Shown here: one piece after another, positions 1 through 8,393 of the stretch
Layout of the letters: each line of letters starts with the position of its first letter
Position numbering within the stretch: position 1 is the first letter of the stretch
Source: Myroides sp. N17-2
Lineage (GTDB): Bacteria > Bacteroidota > Bacteroidia > Flavobacteriales > Flavobacteriaceae
NCBI RefSeq assembly: GCF_002286775.1
Contig: NZ_NSGJ01000017.1
Location: 30,034 to 94,033 of the forward strand
Direction: 5' to 3'
DNA length: 64,000 nt
The notes under the pieces: model-generated
Databases searched by the model: none
What the model was told of the DNA's origin: nothing
What the model saw: the letters and a program-made list of their open reading frames with translations, nothing else
Program-made: the position numbers and the translations under genes

Positions 1-461
1 CAGAGGCATATAGTGTAGTAGAGAAGATTGCTAAGTATATGAAAGCCTCTATTGGTGATATGATTTCAAATAAAGCATTAATCGCTCAAGTGGATACTAA
101 GAAATATGTTACTGGAGAAGTAGGAGTATTAGCATTACAAGATATCTTGAAAGAGTTAGAGAAGCCGGGACTTGATCCTAGACGTAGTGCTAAGATATTT
201 GAGTTTGATCCAAGTGTGAAGCAGATTACGGATTTAAAGATAGGGCAAGTATTACCTGGTATTATCAATAATATCACCAACTTCGGTTGTTTTGTTGACG
301 TTGGTATTAAAGAGAGCGGATTAGTACATATCTCTCAGTTAAAAGCAGGCTTTGTCTCTGATGTAAATGAGGTGGTTAAGCTGCATCAACACGTACAAGT
401 GAAAGTTACTGATGTAGATGTAGCGAAAAAGAGAGTACAGCTATCTATGATCTTAGAATAA
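1..461 (+). CDS. tex: Tex family transcription accessory protein, C-terminal part (5' end outside window)
   Basis: The reading frame is open to the left edge, so this is the last ~150 residues of a larger protein. They contain the GLDPR motif that precedes the C-terminal S1 domain of Tex proteins, then an S1 RNA-binding fold (NNITNFGCFVDVGI, GLVHISQL, VKVTDVD, KKRVQLSM). Tex proteins bind nucleic acid and act in RNA metabolism and transcription; that role is family knowledge. The ATG at 39 is internal, because coding sequence of the same frame precedes it. A strong hairpin terminator follows at 612-653. Confidence 0.88.
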   Translation, partial: EAYSVVEKIAKYMKASIGDMISNKALIAQVDTKKYVTGEVGVLALQDILKELEKPGLDPRRSAKIFEFDPSVKQITDLKIGQVLPGIINNITNFGCFVDVGIKESGLVHISQLKAGFVSDVNEVVKLHQHVQVKVTDVDVAKKRVQLSMILE

Positions 462-611
462 TAAAATAACATTTATTTTAAAAATACTTTTCAAAAGTCT
501 GTTTTTGGCACGGTAGTTGTTTTTAATATTGTACTTGAGTTTGAAACAATAAAGTGTTATTGAAAAAGAAAACAAGCAGGTAAGTAGTGTTTTTATTATG
601 TTTTATAAGTG

Positions 612-653
612 AAGTGCCTATCTTTTATTGTCAAGATAGGCGCTTTTTTTTTA
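612..653 (+). terminator. Rho-independent terminator after tex
   Basis: A 13-bp stem (616-624 GCCTATCTT pairs with 633-641 AAGATAGGC, extended outward by AAGT/GCTT with one G-T pair) is followed by nine T residues. It lies about 150 bases downstream of the tex stop codon. Confidence 0.85.
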
Positions 654-693
654 TTCCCATATTTGACTAACGTTGATTCGGTGTTTATAAGAC

Positions 694-729
694 AAAAAAA
701 AGCGTTATACAGCCAAGGCTATATAACGC
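694..729 (-). terminator. Terminator for tatA
   Basis: The hairpin pairs GCGTTATA-C-AGCC with GGCTATATAACGC. On the minus strand it is followed by a run of eight T residues (plus-strand A tract at 694-701). It sits just beyond the tatA stop codon. Confidence 0.8.
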
Positions 730-755
730 GTATATATAAGATATAAGAGCTGAGG

Positions 756-971
756 TTACTCAGTCTTAGAATTGTCTTGAGTACTTTCTTTTTTAGTAGT
801 TTGTTGAGCTGTATCTTCTTTTGTAGCATCTTTAAATTCTTTGATACCAGATCCAATACCTTTCATCAATTCAGGTATTTTCTTACCTCCGAATAATAAT
901 ACTACAATAGCAATTACTAAAACGATTTGCCAAGGTCCAACTACTCCTAAAAATATGTGTAATGAGTTCAT
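756..971 (-). CDS. tatA: Sec-independent protein translocase subunit TatA/TatE
   Basis: A 71-residue protein with the TatA layout: a short periplasmic N-terminus, one membrane helix at about 12-27, the FGGKKIPEL hinge, an amphipathic helix to about 47, and a charged, Lys/Asp/Gln-rich tail. TatA forms the pore of the twin-arginine system, which exports folded proteins across the inner membrane. TatC is not in the window. The gene is transcribed divergently from the M23 peptidase gene and has its own -7 box (1001-1008) and a terminator (694-729). Confidence 0.93.
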   Translation of the reverse strand: MNSLHIFLGVVGPWQIVLVIAIVVLLFGGKKIPELMKGIGSGIKEFKDATKEDTAQQTTKKESTQDNSKTE

Positions 972-1000
972 AATAATCTGTTTGAAACATTAATTTGGAA

Positions 1001-1008
1001 CAAATATA
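1001..1008 (-). promoter_or_regulatory. Promoter -7 box of tatA
   Basis: The minus strand reads TATATTTG, a perfect match to the Bacteroidetes -7 consensus TAnnTTTG, 29 bases upstream of the tatA start codon. Confidence 0.7.
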
Positions 1009-1135
1009 GGAAGAAAAAAGTAAAACGCTTATTCGCAATAGGTTTTATTTAACTTTTAACGTTTTTGTGGTTCTGATTTTTCCCATTATATTGTGAATAT
1101 TTAGATAAAGACTCTAAGTCAAATTTTATAATTAT

Positions 1136-1143
1136 TATATTTG
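1136..1143 (+). promoter_or_regulatory. Promoter -7 box of the M23 peptidase gene
   Basis: TATATTTG matches TAnnTTTG perfectly and lies 19 bases upstream of the ATG at 1163. The implied 5' leader is very short, as is common in this phylum. It probably drives the M23 - GH3 - DUF6909 run. Confidence 0.7.
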
Positions 1144-1162
1144 TGTAGTAATCTATGTACAG

Positions 1163-2044
1163 ATGTTAGGAAAGGGCAACAAAAGTAAAAAGTGGAAAAG
1201 TACACTTCTAAGTAAATATCGCATTGTTATAGTTAATGACAAGACCTTTGAAGACGTAAAGTCTTTTAAGCTTAACTTGCTTAATGTTGTAGGGGCGAGT
1301 ACTACTTTAGTATTTCTGTTTATCCTTTCTACAGTATTATTATTAGTATTGACTCCTCTTAAAGAATATATACCTGGATATTCTTCTGCAGAATTAAAGC
1401 AGAGAGCAGTCGAGTTAGCTTTAAAAGTAGATTCACTAGAGAATGAGTCTATGCGAAATCAAAAATACCTAAGTGCAGTTAAGAGTGCTTTGTTAGGAGA
1501 GATACAAGTAACAGAAGCGAGTATAGACTCTCTAAAGCTGACACAAAAACCATTAAATCAGATCGAGCACAAAGAACCTAGTGAAACAGACTTGAAGCTA
1601 CGTGAAATGGTCAGACTAGAGGATAAGTATAACATCTTTGAAGAAAGTAAAGCCAAGGTTAGTCAAGTGTTGTTTAGCCCTATTAATGCTGAAATAGTGA
1701 AGAAGTATGATAGTAGATCTATGCATTTTGGTATTGACTTTAGAGCACCTGCTAATACTCCAGTCAAAGCAATAGGTAGAGGTACAGTACTATTTGTAGA
1801 TTGGACAATAAAAGATGGATACACGATCATTTTATTACACGATGAAGGACTTATTTCGGTATATAAACATTTGACTACTTTAACTAAAGGAGAGTATGAG
1901 AGTGTACGATCAGGAGAAGTCATCGGACTATTTGATGGTAGTAGTGAAGCGTCTGCTTTAAATGCTTCAACTAAATATTTTCACTTCGAGTTATGGAAGG
2001 ATTCATATCCACTAGATAGTTCATTATTTATAGACCTTGAATAA
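1163..2044 (+). CDS. Membrane-anchored M23 (LytM-type) peptidase homologue with altered active site
   Basis: 293 residues: a basic cytoplasmic N-terminus, one membrane helix (about 43-66), a coiled-coil-like linker (75-165) and an M23/LytM domain (about 172-293). M23 enzymes cut peptide cross-links of peptidoglycan. Zinc ligands are recognisable: H188 and D192 in HFGID, and H274 in FHFELW. H236 in YKHL is also kept. The first His of the usual HxH motif is replaced by Tyr272, so catalysis may be reduced or lost and the protein could be a regulator of cell-wall enzymes. The GH3 gene starts 6 bases after its stop codon, so the two are probably co-transcribed. Confidence 0.82.
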   Translation: MLGKGNKSKKWKSTLLSKYRIVIVNDKTFEDVKSFKLNLLNVVGASTTLVFLFILSTVLLLVLTPLKEYIPGYSSAELKQRAVELALKVDSLENESMRNQKYLSAVKSALLGEIQVTEASIDSLKLTQKPLNQIEHKEPSETDLKLREMVRLEDKYNIFEESKAKVSQVLFSPINAEIVKKYDSRSMHFGIDFRAPANTPVKAIGRGTVLFVDWTIKDGYTIILLHDEGLISVYKHLTTLTKGEYESVRSGEVIGLFDGSSEASALNASTKYFHFELWKDSYPLDSSLFIDLE

Positions 2045-2050
2045 AAGTAT

Positions 2051-3538
2051 ATGTCAATAAAATCATTTGGAGCTAAGATATTTGCTTCAATTATACATAA
2101 GAAAACACAAAAGTGGGTTACAGACCCAGTGAATACACAAAAGAGGGTATTTGAACAGTTGATAGCTGATGCTAAACATACGGCATTTGGAAAAGACCAT
2201 AATTTTGCCTATATTAATAGTTATGAAGATTTCGTAAAGCAAGTGCCAGTGCGAGACTACGAAGGACTAAAACCTTATGTAGATAGAGTAGTAGCAGGAG
2301 AGAAAGATGTGTTGTGGAAAGGGCAACCCTTATACTTCGCTAAAACTTCAGGTACTACTTCAGGTGCTAAATATATCCCGTTGACTAAAGAGTCTATGCC
2401 TTATCACATAGAGGCAGCTCGTAATGCTATCTTAGCTTATGTACATGAGACAGGTAAAGCGGACTTCGTGGATGGCAAGATGATATTCTTACAAGGGAGT
2501 CCGATACTTGATGAAAAGAATGGTATTAAGCTTGGTAGATTATCTGGTATAGTTGCACATTATGTTCCTGCATATTTACAGAAAAATAGATTACCTAGTC
2601 TTGAGACGAACTGTATTGAAGATTGGGAAACTAAAGTGGATGCAGTAGTTGAAGAAACTGTTGATCAGGATATGAGTGTGATCTCTGGTATCCCAAGTTG
2701 GGTACAAATGTACTTTGAAAAACTTAGAGAGAGAAAAGGAATGCCTGTGGGTGATATCTTCCCTAACTTTAATTTGTTCATCTATGGCGGTGTGAATTAT
2801 GAGCCTTATAGAAGTAAGTTTGAACAAATGATAGGGCGTAAGGTTCCTTCAATAGAGTTGTTCCCTGCTTCAGAAGGTTTCTTTGCATATCAAGATACGC
2901 AGACAGAAAAAGGAATGCTGTTGCTTCTTAATGCTGGAATATTCTATGAGTTTATAAAAGTAGAAGATTTCTTTAATGAGAATGCAAAGCGATATACAAT
3001 AGGTGAAGTGGAGTTAGGGGTAAACTATGTATTGATTATCTCTACGAATGCCGGGCTATGGGGATATAACATAGGAGATACAGTACAGTTCGTAAATCTA
3101 AAGCCTTATAGGGTGGTGGTATCAGGACGTATTAAACATTTTATATCAGCGTTCGGAGAACACGTAATTGGCAAGGAAGTTGAGTCAGCTATACAAGAAG
3201 CGATGGATGGGACTGGTGTAACTGTAAATGAGTTCACTGTAGCGCCGCAGATTAACCCTGAGGAGGGATTACCTTATCACGAGTGGCTGATAGAGTTTGG
3301 TAATGAACCAGAAGATTTAGATGCCTTTGCGTTAAAGGTAGATAATGCACTGAGAAAACAGAATATGTATTATGATGACTTAATAGTAGGAAAGGTGTTG
3401 AGAACATTAGTCATTTCTAAAGTAAAACAAGACGGCTTTCAAGAATATATGAAAAGTATAGGAAAGCTGGGAGGGCAAAATAAGTTGCCGCGATTAAGCA
3501 ATGATAGAAACATCGCTGATCGATTAAAATTATATTAG
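2051..3538 (+). CDS. GH3 auxin-responsive promoter family protein (acyl-adenylate/amidosynthetase fold)
   Basis: A 495-residue GH3 homologue. The ATP-binding motif of the adenylate-forming superfamily is present as KTSGTTSGAK at 98-107, and the later GLWGYNIGDTV and VSGRIKHFISAFGEH motifs match the second half of GH3 proteins. Plant GH3 enzymes join acyl acids to amino acids through an acyl-adenylate; the substrate of the bacterial homologues is not known and I do not propose one. It sits between the M23 gene and the DUF6909-type gene on the same strand. Confidence 0.85.
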   Translation: MSIKSFGAKIFASIIHKKTQKWVTDPVNTQKRVFEQLIADAKHTAFGKDHNFAYINSYEDFVKQVPVRDYEGLKPYVDRVVAGEKDVLWKGQPLYFAKTSGTTSGAKYIPLTKESMPYHIEAARNAILAYVHETGKADFVDGKMIFLQGSPILDEKNGIKLGRLSGIVAHYVPAYLQKNRLPSLETNCIEDWETKVDAVVEETVDQDMSVISGIPSWVQMYFEKLRERKGMPVGDIFPNFNLFIYGGVNYEPYRSKFEQMIGRKVPSIELFPASEGFFAYQDTQTEKGMLLLLNAGIFYEFIKVEDFFNENAKRYTIGEVELGVNYVLIISTNAGLWGYNIGDTVQFVNLKPYRVVVSGRIKHFISAFGEHVIGKEVESAIQEAMDGTGVTVNEFTVAPQINPEEGLPYHEWLIEFGNEPEDLDAFALKVDNALRKQNMYYDDLIVGKVLRTLVISKVKQDGFQEYMKSIGKLGGQNKLPRLSNDRNIADRLKLY

Positions 3539-3572
3539 TAATAGAAATAAAAAGACGTAAAAGGAGAAGTAT

Positions 3573-5252
3573 ATGAGAGAGATAAAAAATATATCGAGAA
3601 CGAGAGCACAGGTATCATCTGCTGCAGTAGAACGTATGTATATCACAATGCGCCATTTGTTTAATAGAGGATTCTATAAGCCTATGGGTGTGTCTGGAGA
3701 TACATTAAGAGAAGCCTTATTAGAGTTGCGTCCAGAAATATATGGTACAATAGCAGAGGAAAAAGTAGAGTTAAACGGATTATTATATGTTATAGAACGC
3801 CTTCCGATAGGGATAGAAGAATGTCGTTATATCAACTTGACATCTGATGAAGGTTACTCTTTCTCACATTTTACAGCAATAGTACCACCTAAGAGAAGAA
3901 GAAACTGTTACCGAATAGATGAGGAGCAAATGAATATTGAGATTACTAGAGGTAGATCAGATATTTATGATGTGTTGACACACTTGACTTTTATATTCAT
4001 TGAATCACATAAGATTAAAGATCGTGTGCTGATAGGAGAAGACGGAAAAGTAACAAGAGATTGGAAAAAAATAGAGACAGGAGCAAATAAGAAAGAACCA
4101 TTAGAATTAGAAGAGAAAGAGGTAGTAATGTCTCACTTGTCTAATGTATTAGGTCGTTCTTTTGCTGAGGTACTAGATGTATATGAGAAGTTCGCTACAC
4201 CTGAGAATCCTGATCGTTTCTTAGATGTAATCTATTGGTTAGGTAAATTAGCAATAGAAGAAGATGTCTATAATGATAAACGTACGATTACGTTTAGTCC
4301 ATTATTAAGAGAGCGTTTAGGACACCATATTTATGGTGAGATGTGGTCAGATAGAATCAAGGAAGTATTAACTGAAAAAGGTTTATTAGAACGCCCTATC
4401 CACTTAATCAGTGCGAATATGCACAGTGTGATGAACTCAATCTTCGCACCAGCTGTAGTAAAGAGTGAATTAGAAGTGAGTTCTGAACTAGAAGTATATG
4501 AAGAATTAAGTAAGCCTGAAAATAAGCATCTTAGAGATTTAGTTAAAGAGCGTGCTGAAAGAGAAGGTATGGTATTCTTAAAAGATGAATCAGGTACTAA
4601 TATCGATGTACAGATCTTCGATACAGCGATGATTAATCTTAAAGAGACGAATTTTAATACAGCAACTGTAGATGGAGAGTATCCTGTGATTATAGTGATG
4701 GACTACGCATTCGGTGAACAAGCTTATGAGACTATTGATGAGCTTCTAAAACCGTACAAAAAGACTACGATGATAGATGTAGAGTCTGTGTCTATTATGG
4801 GTAAAGCAGGTATCCTAGTAGGAGATAAAGGAGATATAATGATTCCTTTTGCTCATATTAATGAAGGAACTGGAGACAACTATCCTTTTGACAACGAGTT
4901 GACTGTAGATATGTTTAAGAATGATGATATTCCTGTATTCGGAGGAACGATGGTAACAGTATTAGGGACATCACTTCAGAATAAAGACTTACTGAAGTTC
5001 TTCCACGATTCTACTTGGGGTGTAATCGGTCTAGAAATGGAAGGAGCACATTACCAAAAAGCAATACAGTCTGCTTCTAAGATTAGAAAAAGTATCAATC
5101 CAAATGTAAAAGTTAGATATGCATACTATGCTTCTGATAACCCATTAGAAACAGGTAGTACACTAGCTTCAGGAGGATTAGGAACAACAGGAGTAAAGCC
5201 AACATATTTAATCACAATAAAGATATTAGAGCAAATCTTTAATATTAAGTAA
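3573..5252 (+). CDS. Conserved flavobacterial protein (DUF6909-like) with a nucleoside-phosphorylase-like C-terminal domain
   Basis: 559 residues, no signal peptide or membrane segment. I recognise it as a conserved flavobacterial protein, probably the family named DUF6909, without a known function. The C-terminal third carries residues typical of the purine nucleoside phosphorylase/AMP nucleosidase fold: GKAGIL (410-415) before GDIMIP, GLEMEGAH (486-493), and YYASDNPL (518-525). These parallel the (D/E)ME ribose-binding motif and the SDxP motif of AMP nucleosidase. The N-terminal two thirds look unrelated. A role on nucleotides or nucleosides is inference. A terminator follows at 5275. Confidence 0.72.
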   Translation: MREIKNISRTRAQVSSAAVERMYITMRHLFNRGFYKPMGVSGDTLREALLELRPEIYGTIAEEKVELNGLLYVIERLPIGIEECRYINLTSDEGYSFSHFTAIVPPKRRRNCYRIDEEQMNIEITRGRSDIYDVLTHLTFIFIESHKIKDRVLIGEDGKVTRDWKKIETGANKKEPLELEEKEVVMSHLSNVLGRSFAEVLDVYEKFATPENPDRFLDVIYWLGKLAIEEDVYNDKRTITFSPLLRERLGHHIYGEMWSDRIKEVLTEKGLLERPIHLISANMHSVMNSIFAPAVVKSELEVSSELEVYEELSKPENKHLRDLVKERAEREGMVFLKDESGTNIDVQIFDTAMINLKETNFNTATVDGEYPVIIVMDYAFGEQAYETIDELLKPYKKTTMIDVESVSIMGKAGILVGDKGDIMIPFAHINEGTGDNYPFDNELTVDMFKNDDIPVFGGTMVTVLGTSLQNKDLLKFFHDSTWGVIGLEMEGAHYQKAIQSASKIRKSINPNVKVRYAYYASDNPLETGSTLASGGLGTTGVKPTYLITIKILEQIFNIK

Positions 5253-5274
5253 TTAAAAGATGTAGTTTAAGATA

Positions 5275-5314
5275 AAAAAAGCCACAGTAAGAGAGATTAC
5301 TGTGGCTTTTTGCT
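5275..5314 (+). terminator. Terminator separating the DUF6909-like gene from the polysaccharide operon
   Basis: A 13-bp stem, AAAGCCACAGTAA with TTACTGTGGCTTT, around a 6-base loop, has A and T tracts on both sides. It could stop transcription in either direction. Confidence 0.85.
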
Positions 5315-5376
5315 TTTTTATATTTTTAATTGTGAATTTAATAGTAATTTTATAGACTTAGAATTTATTTAAGAGA

Positions 5377-5928
5377 ATGAATATAATCAGTACAAACATA
5401 GAAGACTGTCTAGTGATAGAACCAAAGGTGTTTTTCGATGAGAGAGGATACTTCTTTGAGAGTTTTAACGAAACTGTTTTTCAGAAGGAGACAGGGTTAT
5501 CTGTGCGTTTTATTCAAGATAATCAGTCTAAATCATCTAGAGGTGTTCTTAGAGGACTTCATTACCAAAGAGCAGAATATCAACAGGCAAAGTTAGTGCG
5601 TGTATTGCAAGGGGAGGTATTAGATGTAGTGGTTGATTTGCGCAAAGATTCTAGTACATATGGTCAACACTTTACAGAGGTGTTATCAGATAGTAATTTT
5701 AAACAAGTGTATATACCTAGAGGATGTGCACACGGATTTATAGTGAGAAGTGAGTATGCTATCTTCTCTTATAAGTGTGATAATATCTACAATAAAGAAT
5801 CAGAGGGCGGTATTAAATATGACGATCCTAGTTTAGGAATTGATTGGGAGTTTAATCTTGAAGAGGTTATAGTTTCTGAGAAAGATAAAGTATTGCCTTT
5901 ATTTGAAAAAGCATTGTCCTTATGGTAA
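5377..5928 (+). CDS. rfbC: dTDP-4-dehydrorhamnose 3,5-epimerase
   Basis: 183 residues, the usual RmlC length. Family motifs are present: VFFDERGYFFESF (18-30), SSRGVLRGLHYQ with the catalytic His62, and PRGCAHGF (114-121). The enzyme epimerises C3 and C5 of dTDP-4-keto-6-deoxyglucose in dTDP-L-rhamnose synthesis. The stop codon overlaps the rfbD start by 7 bases, so the two genes are translationally coupled. rfbA and rfbB are not beside it; a related nucleotidyltransferase is far away at 58728. This is the first gene of the polysaccharide operon. Confidence 0.95.
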   Translation: MNIISTNIEDCLVIEPKVFFDERGYFFESFNETVFQKETGLSVRFIQDNQSKSSRGVLRGLHYQRAEYQQAKLVRVLQGEVLDVVVDLRKDSSTYGQHFTEVLSDSNFKQVYIPRGCAHGFIVRSEYAIFSYKCDNIYNKESEGGIKYDDPSLGIDWEFNLEEVIVSEKDKVLPLFEKALSLW

Positions 5929-6701
5929 GAATTTTAGTAACAGGTGCAGGAGGACAGAGTGGGCAGTGTTTACAGTCTATTAGTCAGGAATATAAGGAGG
6001 TGGAATTTGTTTTTATGAATTCTACAGAATTAGATATTACGGATGAAGTACGAGTAAATGAGGTTTTCAGTAAAGAGCATCCTGATTATTGCCTTAATTT
6101 AGCCGCTTATACAGCCGTTGACAAGGCGGAGGATGAAGTAGATCTAGCTTATAAAGTGAATGCTGAGGCGGTATTATACTTAGTAAAATCTTGTCAAAAG
6201 TACAATGTTACTTTAGTTCATATATCTACTGATTTTGTCTTTGATGGAGAGAAAAATACTCCTTATATGGTGTCAGATGTTCCTAATCCTATTAATGTAT
6301 ATGGAGCTTCTAAGCTAAAAGGAGAGGAGTATATTAAAGCGTCTTTAGAGAAGTATTATATCGTACGTACTTCTTGGGTTTATTCTGATTATGGACATAA
6401 CTTTAAGAAGACTATGCTTCGATTAGCAGAGACGAGAGATGAGGTAAGTGTAGTGTGTGATCAGGTAGGATGTCCTACAGATGCAGTGGAGTTAGTAAAA
6501 TATTTATTGTTCCTGATGCAAGAAAAACAAGAATATGGGGTTTACCATTATAGAGGTAATGTAGTTTGCTCATGGTATGAGTTCGCTCTGTCTATATTCA
6601 AAGAAAATAATATAAATATAAAAGTTAATCCAATAGGTACTGAGGAATACCCTAGTAGGGCTAGAAGACCGAAGTATAGTGTGTTGGGGGTGATAAAATA
6701 A
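5922..6701 (+). CDS. rfbD: dTDP-4-dehydrorhamnose reductase, shortened C-terminus
   Basis: An SDR-fold reductase for the last step of dTDP-L-rhamnose synthesis. It has the Rossmann motif GAGGQSGQ (8-15), STDFVFDGE (102-110) and the YxxxK pair Y127/K131. At 259 residues it is about 25-35 shorter than usual: the reading frame stops straight after the RPKYSVL motif, which in the family is followed by a terminal helical region. No nearby frame restores that region. The end falls 12 bases before the acetyltransferase gene, near the boundary between conserved rhamnose genes and the locus-specific genes. Activity cannot be judged from sequence. Confidence 0.88.
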   Translation: MVRILVTGAGGQSGQCLQSISQEYKEVEFVFMNSTELDITDEVRVNEVFSKEHPDYCLNLAAYTAVDKAEDEVDLAYKVNAEAVLYLVKSCQKYNVTLVHISTDFVFDGEKNTPYMVSDVPNPINVYGASKLKGEEYIKASLEKYYIVRTSWVYSDYGHNFKKTMLRLAETRDEVSVVCDQVGCPTDAVELVKYLLFLMQEKQEYGVYHYRGNVVCSWYEFALSIFKENNINIKVNPIGTEEYPSRARRPKYSVLGVIK

Positions 6702-6713
6702 AACCAAGTTAGT

Positions 6714-7151
6714 ATGTTAATGACAATGCATAGAGTAGCTCATGCTATTTATAAAAGGAGGATACCTGTTATACCACGTTTAATATATGTATTACAATAT
6801 CTTGTATCAAATTCAGCAGTACCACCATCAACAAAAATTGGTAAACGTACAAAGTTTGCATATAGAGGAATTGGTGTGGTAATTCATAAAGAAGCAATTA
6901 TAGGAGATGATTGTATGATAGGACAAGGTATGACTATTGGAGGAAGAAGTAAACATATTGAAGTACCTATCATTGGTAATAATGTATATATGGGCGCGGG
7001 TTCAAGAGTTTTAGGACCTATCAAAATAGGTAATAATGTTATTATTGGTCCAAATGCAGTTGTTTTAAGTGATTTGCCAGATAATTGTATTGCAGTAGGT
7101 ATTCCTGCTAGAATTATTAAGGAAAATGTGAATGTAAATGATTTTATATAG
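6714..7151 (+). CDS. Left-handed beta-helix (hexapeptide) acyltransferase, serine acetyltransferase-like
   Basis: 145 residues. A short helical N-terminus is followed by hexapeptide repeats ([LIV]-G-x4) from about 43 to 135, for example AIIGDDCMIGQGMTIGG and IKIGNNVIIGPNAVV, and the family end motif GIPARII. It resembles the short serine acetyltransferases and sugar O-acetyltransferases found in capsule and O-antigen loci. O-acetylation of a sugar residue is inferred from its position between rfbD and wzx. ATG codons at 6720 and 6726 are possible alternative starts. Confidence 0.8.
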   Translation: MLMTMHRVAHAIYKRRIPVIPRLIYVLQYLVSNSAVPPSTKIGKRTKFAYRGIGVVIHKEAIIGDDCMIGQGMTIGGRSKHIEVPIIGNNVYMGAGSRVLGPIKIGNNVIIGPNAVVLSDLPDNCIAVGIPARIIKENVNVNDFI

Positions 7152-7154
7152 AAA

Positions 7155-8390
7155 GTGAATTTAAAAGTAATAAAGGATTTAGTTTTAAATAATCTATCCC
7201 AAGGGCTTCAGTTTGGATTTCAATGGTTGTTGAATATTGTTGTTTTAAAGACATTAGGAGTAGATTTTTTTGGAGAATATGCATTTTACTATTCTATTTC
7301 AAGTTTCTTAATGCCTATTTTGGCATTCGGTAGTTATATATACCTAATGAAGGAAAGTTTCGTAAATAAAGATGATGCTATCAGTAATTTTGTTGTTTCT
7401 AGTCAAGTGCAGATTGTTTTCTTTTTAATTATAAGTATTTTAAGTTGCTTTCTTTTTCTTTTTTTTAGAGATATGGGAACATTTTCCTATTTAGTTTTAT
7501 CTTTATTTAATGGGTATTTATTGAGTTTAAATACTTTAATATTTATTTTTCATAAAAGTGTTGGGGACTTTAAAAACGAGCTAAAAGTTAATATTATAAA
7601 AGCATTGTTAATATTTATTTTAATAATTTTTGTTTTAATTACTAAGAATAAAATATCTAATGTTTTGTTGTTAAGTAGCTTGCTTTTAATTAATATATTA
7701 TCGTTTTTTTGTAGTGTATTTATATCCAAAATACTGTCTTATAGGGATTTGAGAAGGGTTTTTAGCTTCAGTTATATTGAAATAAAGAAAAGAGTTTTTA
7801 TACAAAGATATTTTGGAATACAAGATATTTTTACAGCTTCTTTTGTTCAAGGAGGTATGTTAATACTACCCTTGTTTGTAATGGATGAGATTTATGGTAT
7901 GTATAGAGGATTATTGTTAATTGTAGCACCGTTTGCATTATTGAACCTTGCTTTTGCACAAGTCTTGTTAAATCAAATTAAGAATGCTACTTCTTATGAA
8001 AAAGGTAGAATATTTCACTCTTTGCAAAAAATAGCGATTCCAATTTTGTTAGTGATCTTAGGTGTGATGTATGTATTTCGAGAATTTATTTTAGATAAAA
8101 TAGCAAAGTTAGAATTGACAGAAACAATAAATCAAGCTTATATAGGAGTTCTATTTGTTATCTTATTTAGTTTTGTTTATTCAGGTTATGAAATGCTACT
8201 GGTGGCTTTAAATAAACAGAAGATGCGTTTTATAATTATGGTAGTTGGAGCCTTAGTGAATTTGATTACTATTTTTACATTATTACCTAAATATGGTATT
8301 ATAGGAGCTATAGGGACTAATGTTATATCAGCGTTTATTGTATTTATTTTAATTTTTTCAATAGGAGAAAAAGAGTTAAAAAAAGTTTAA
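7155..8390 (+). CDS. Oligosaccharide flippase (Wzx-like)
   Basis: A 411-residue, very hydrophobic protein with roughly ten to twelve membrane helices and the MATE/MurJ-superfamily look of Wzx proteins: an N-terminal VLNNLSQGLQFGFQWLLN segment and regularly spaced helices to the C-terminus. Wzx moves undecaprenyl-linked repeat units across the inner membrane. It starts with GTG three bases after the previous stop. T-rich codon use matches the neighbouring membrane genes and may reflect horizontal transfer, as is common for wzx/wzy genes. Confidence 0.82.
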   Translation: MNLKVIKDLVLNNLSQGLQFGFQWLLNIVVLKTLGVDFFGEYAFYYSISSFLMPILAFGSYIYLMKESFVNKDDAISNFVVSSQVQIVFFLIISILSCFLFLFFRDMGTFSYLVLSLFNGYLLSLNTLIFIFHKSVGDFKNELKVNIIKALLIFILIIFVLITKNKISNVLLLSSLLLINILSFFCSVFISKILSYRDLRRVFSFSYIEIKKRVFIQRYFGIQDIFTASFVQGGMLILPLFVMDEIYGMYRGLLLIVAPFALLNLAFAQVLLNQIKNATSYEKGRIFHSLQKIAIPILLVILGVMYVFREFILDKIAKLELTETINQAYIGVLFVILFSFVYSGYEMLLVALNKQKMRFIIMVVGALVNLITIFTLLPKYGIIGAIGTNVISAFIVFILIFSIGEKELKKV

Positions 8391-8393
8391 GTT

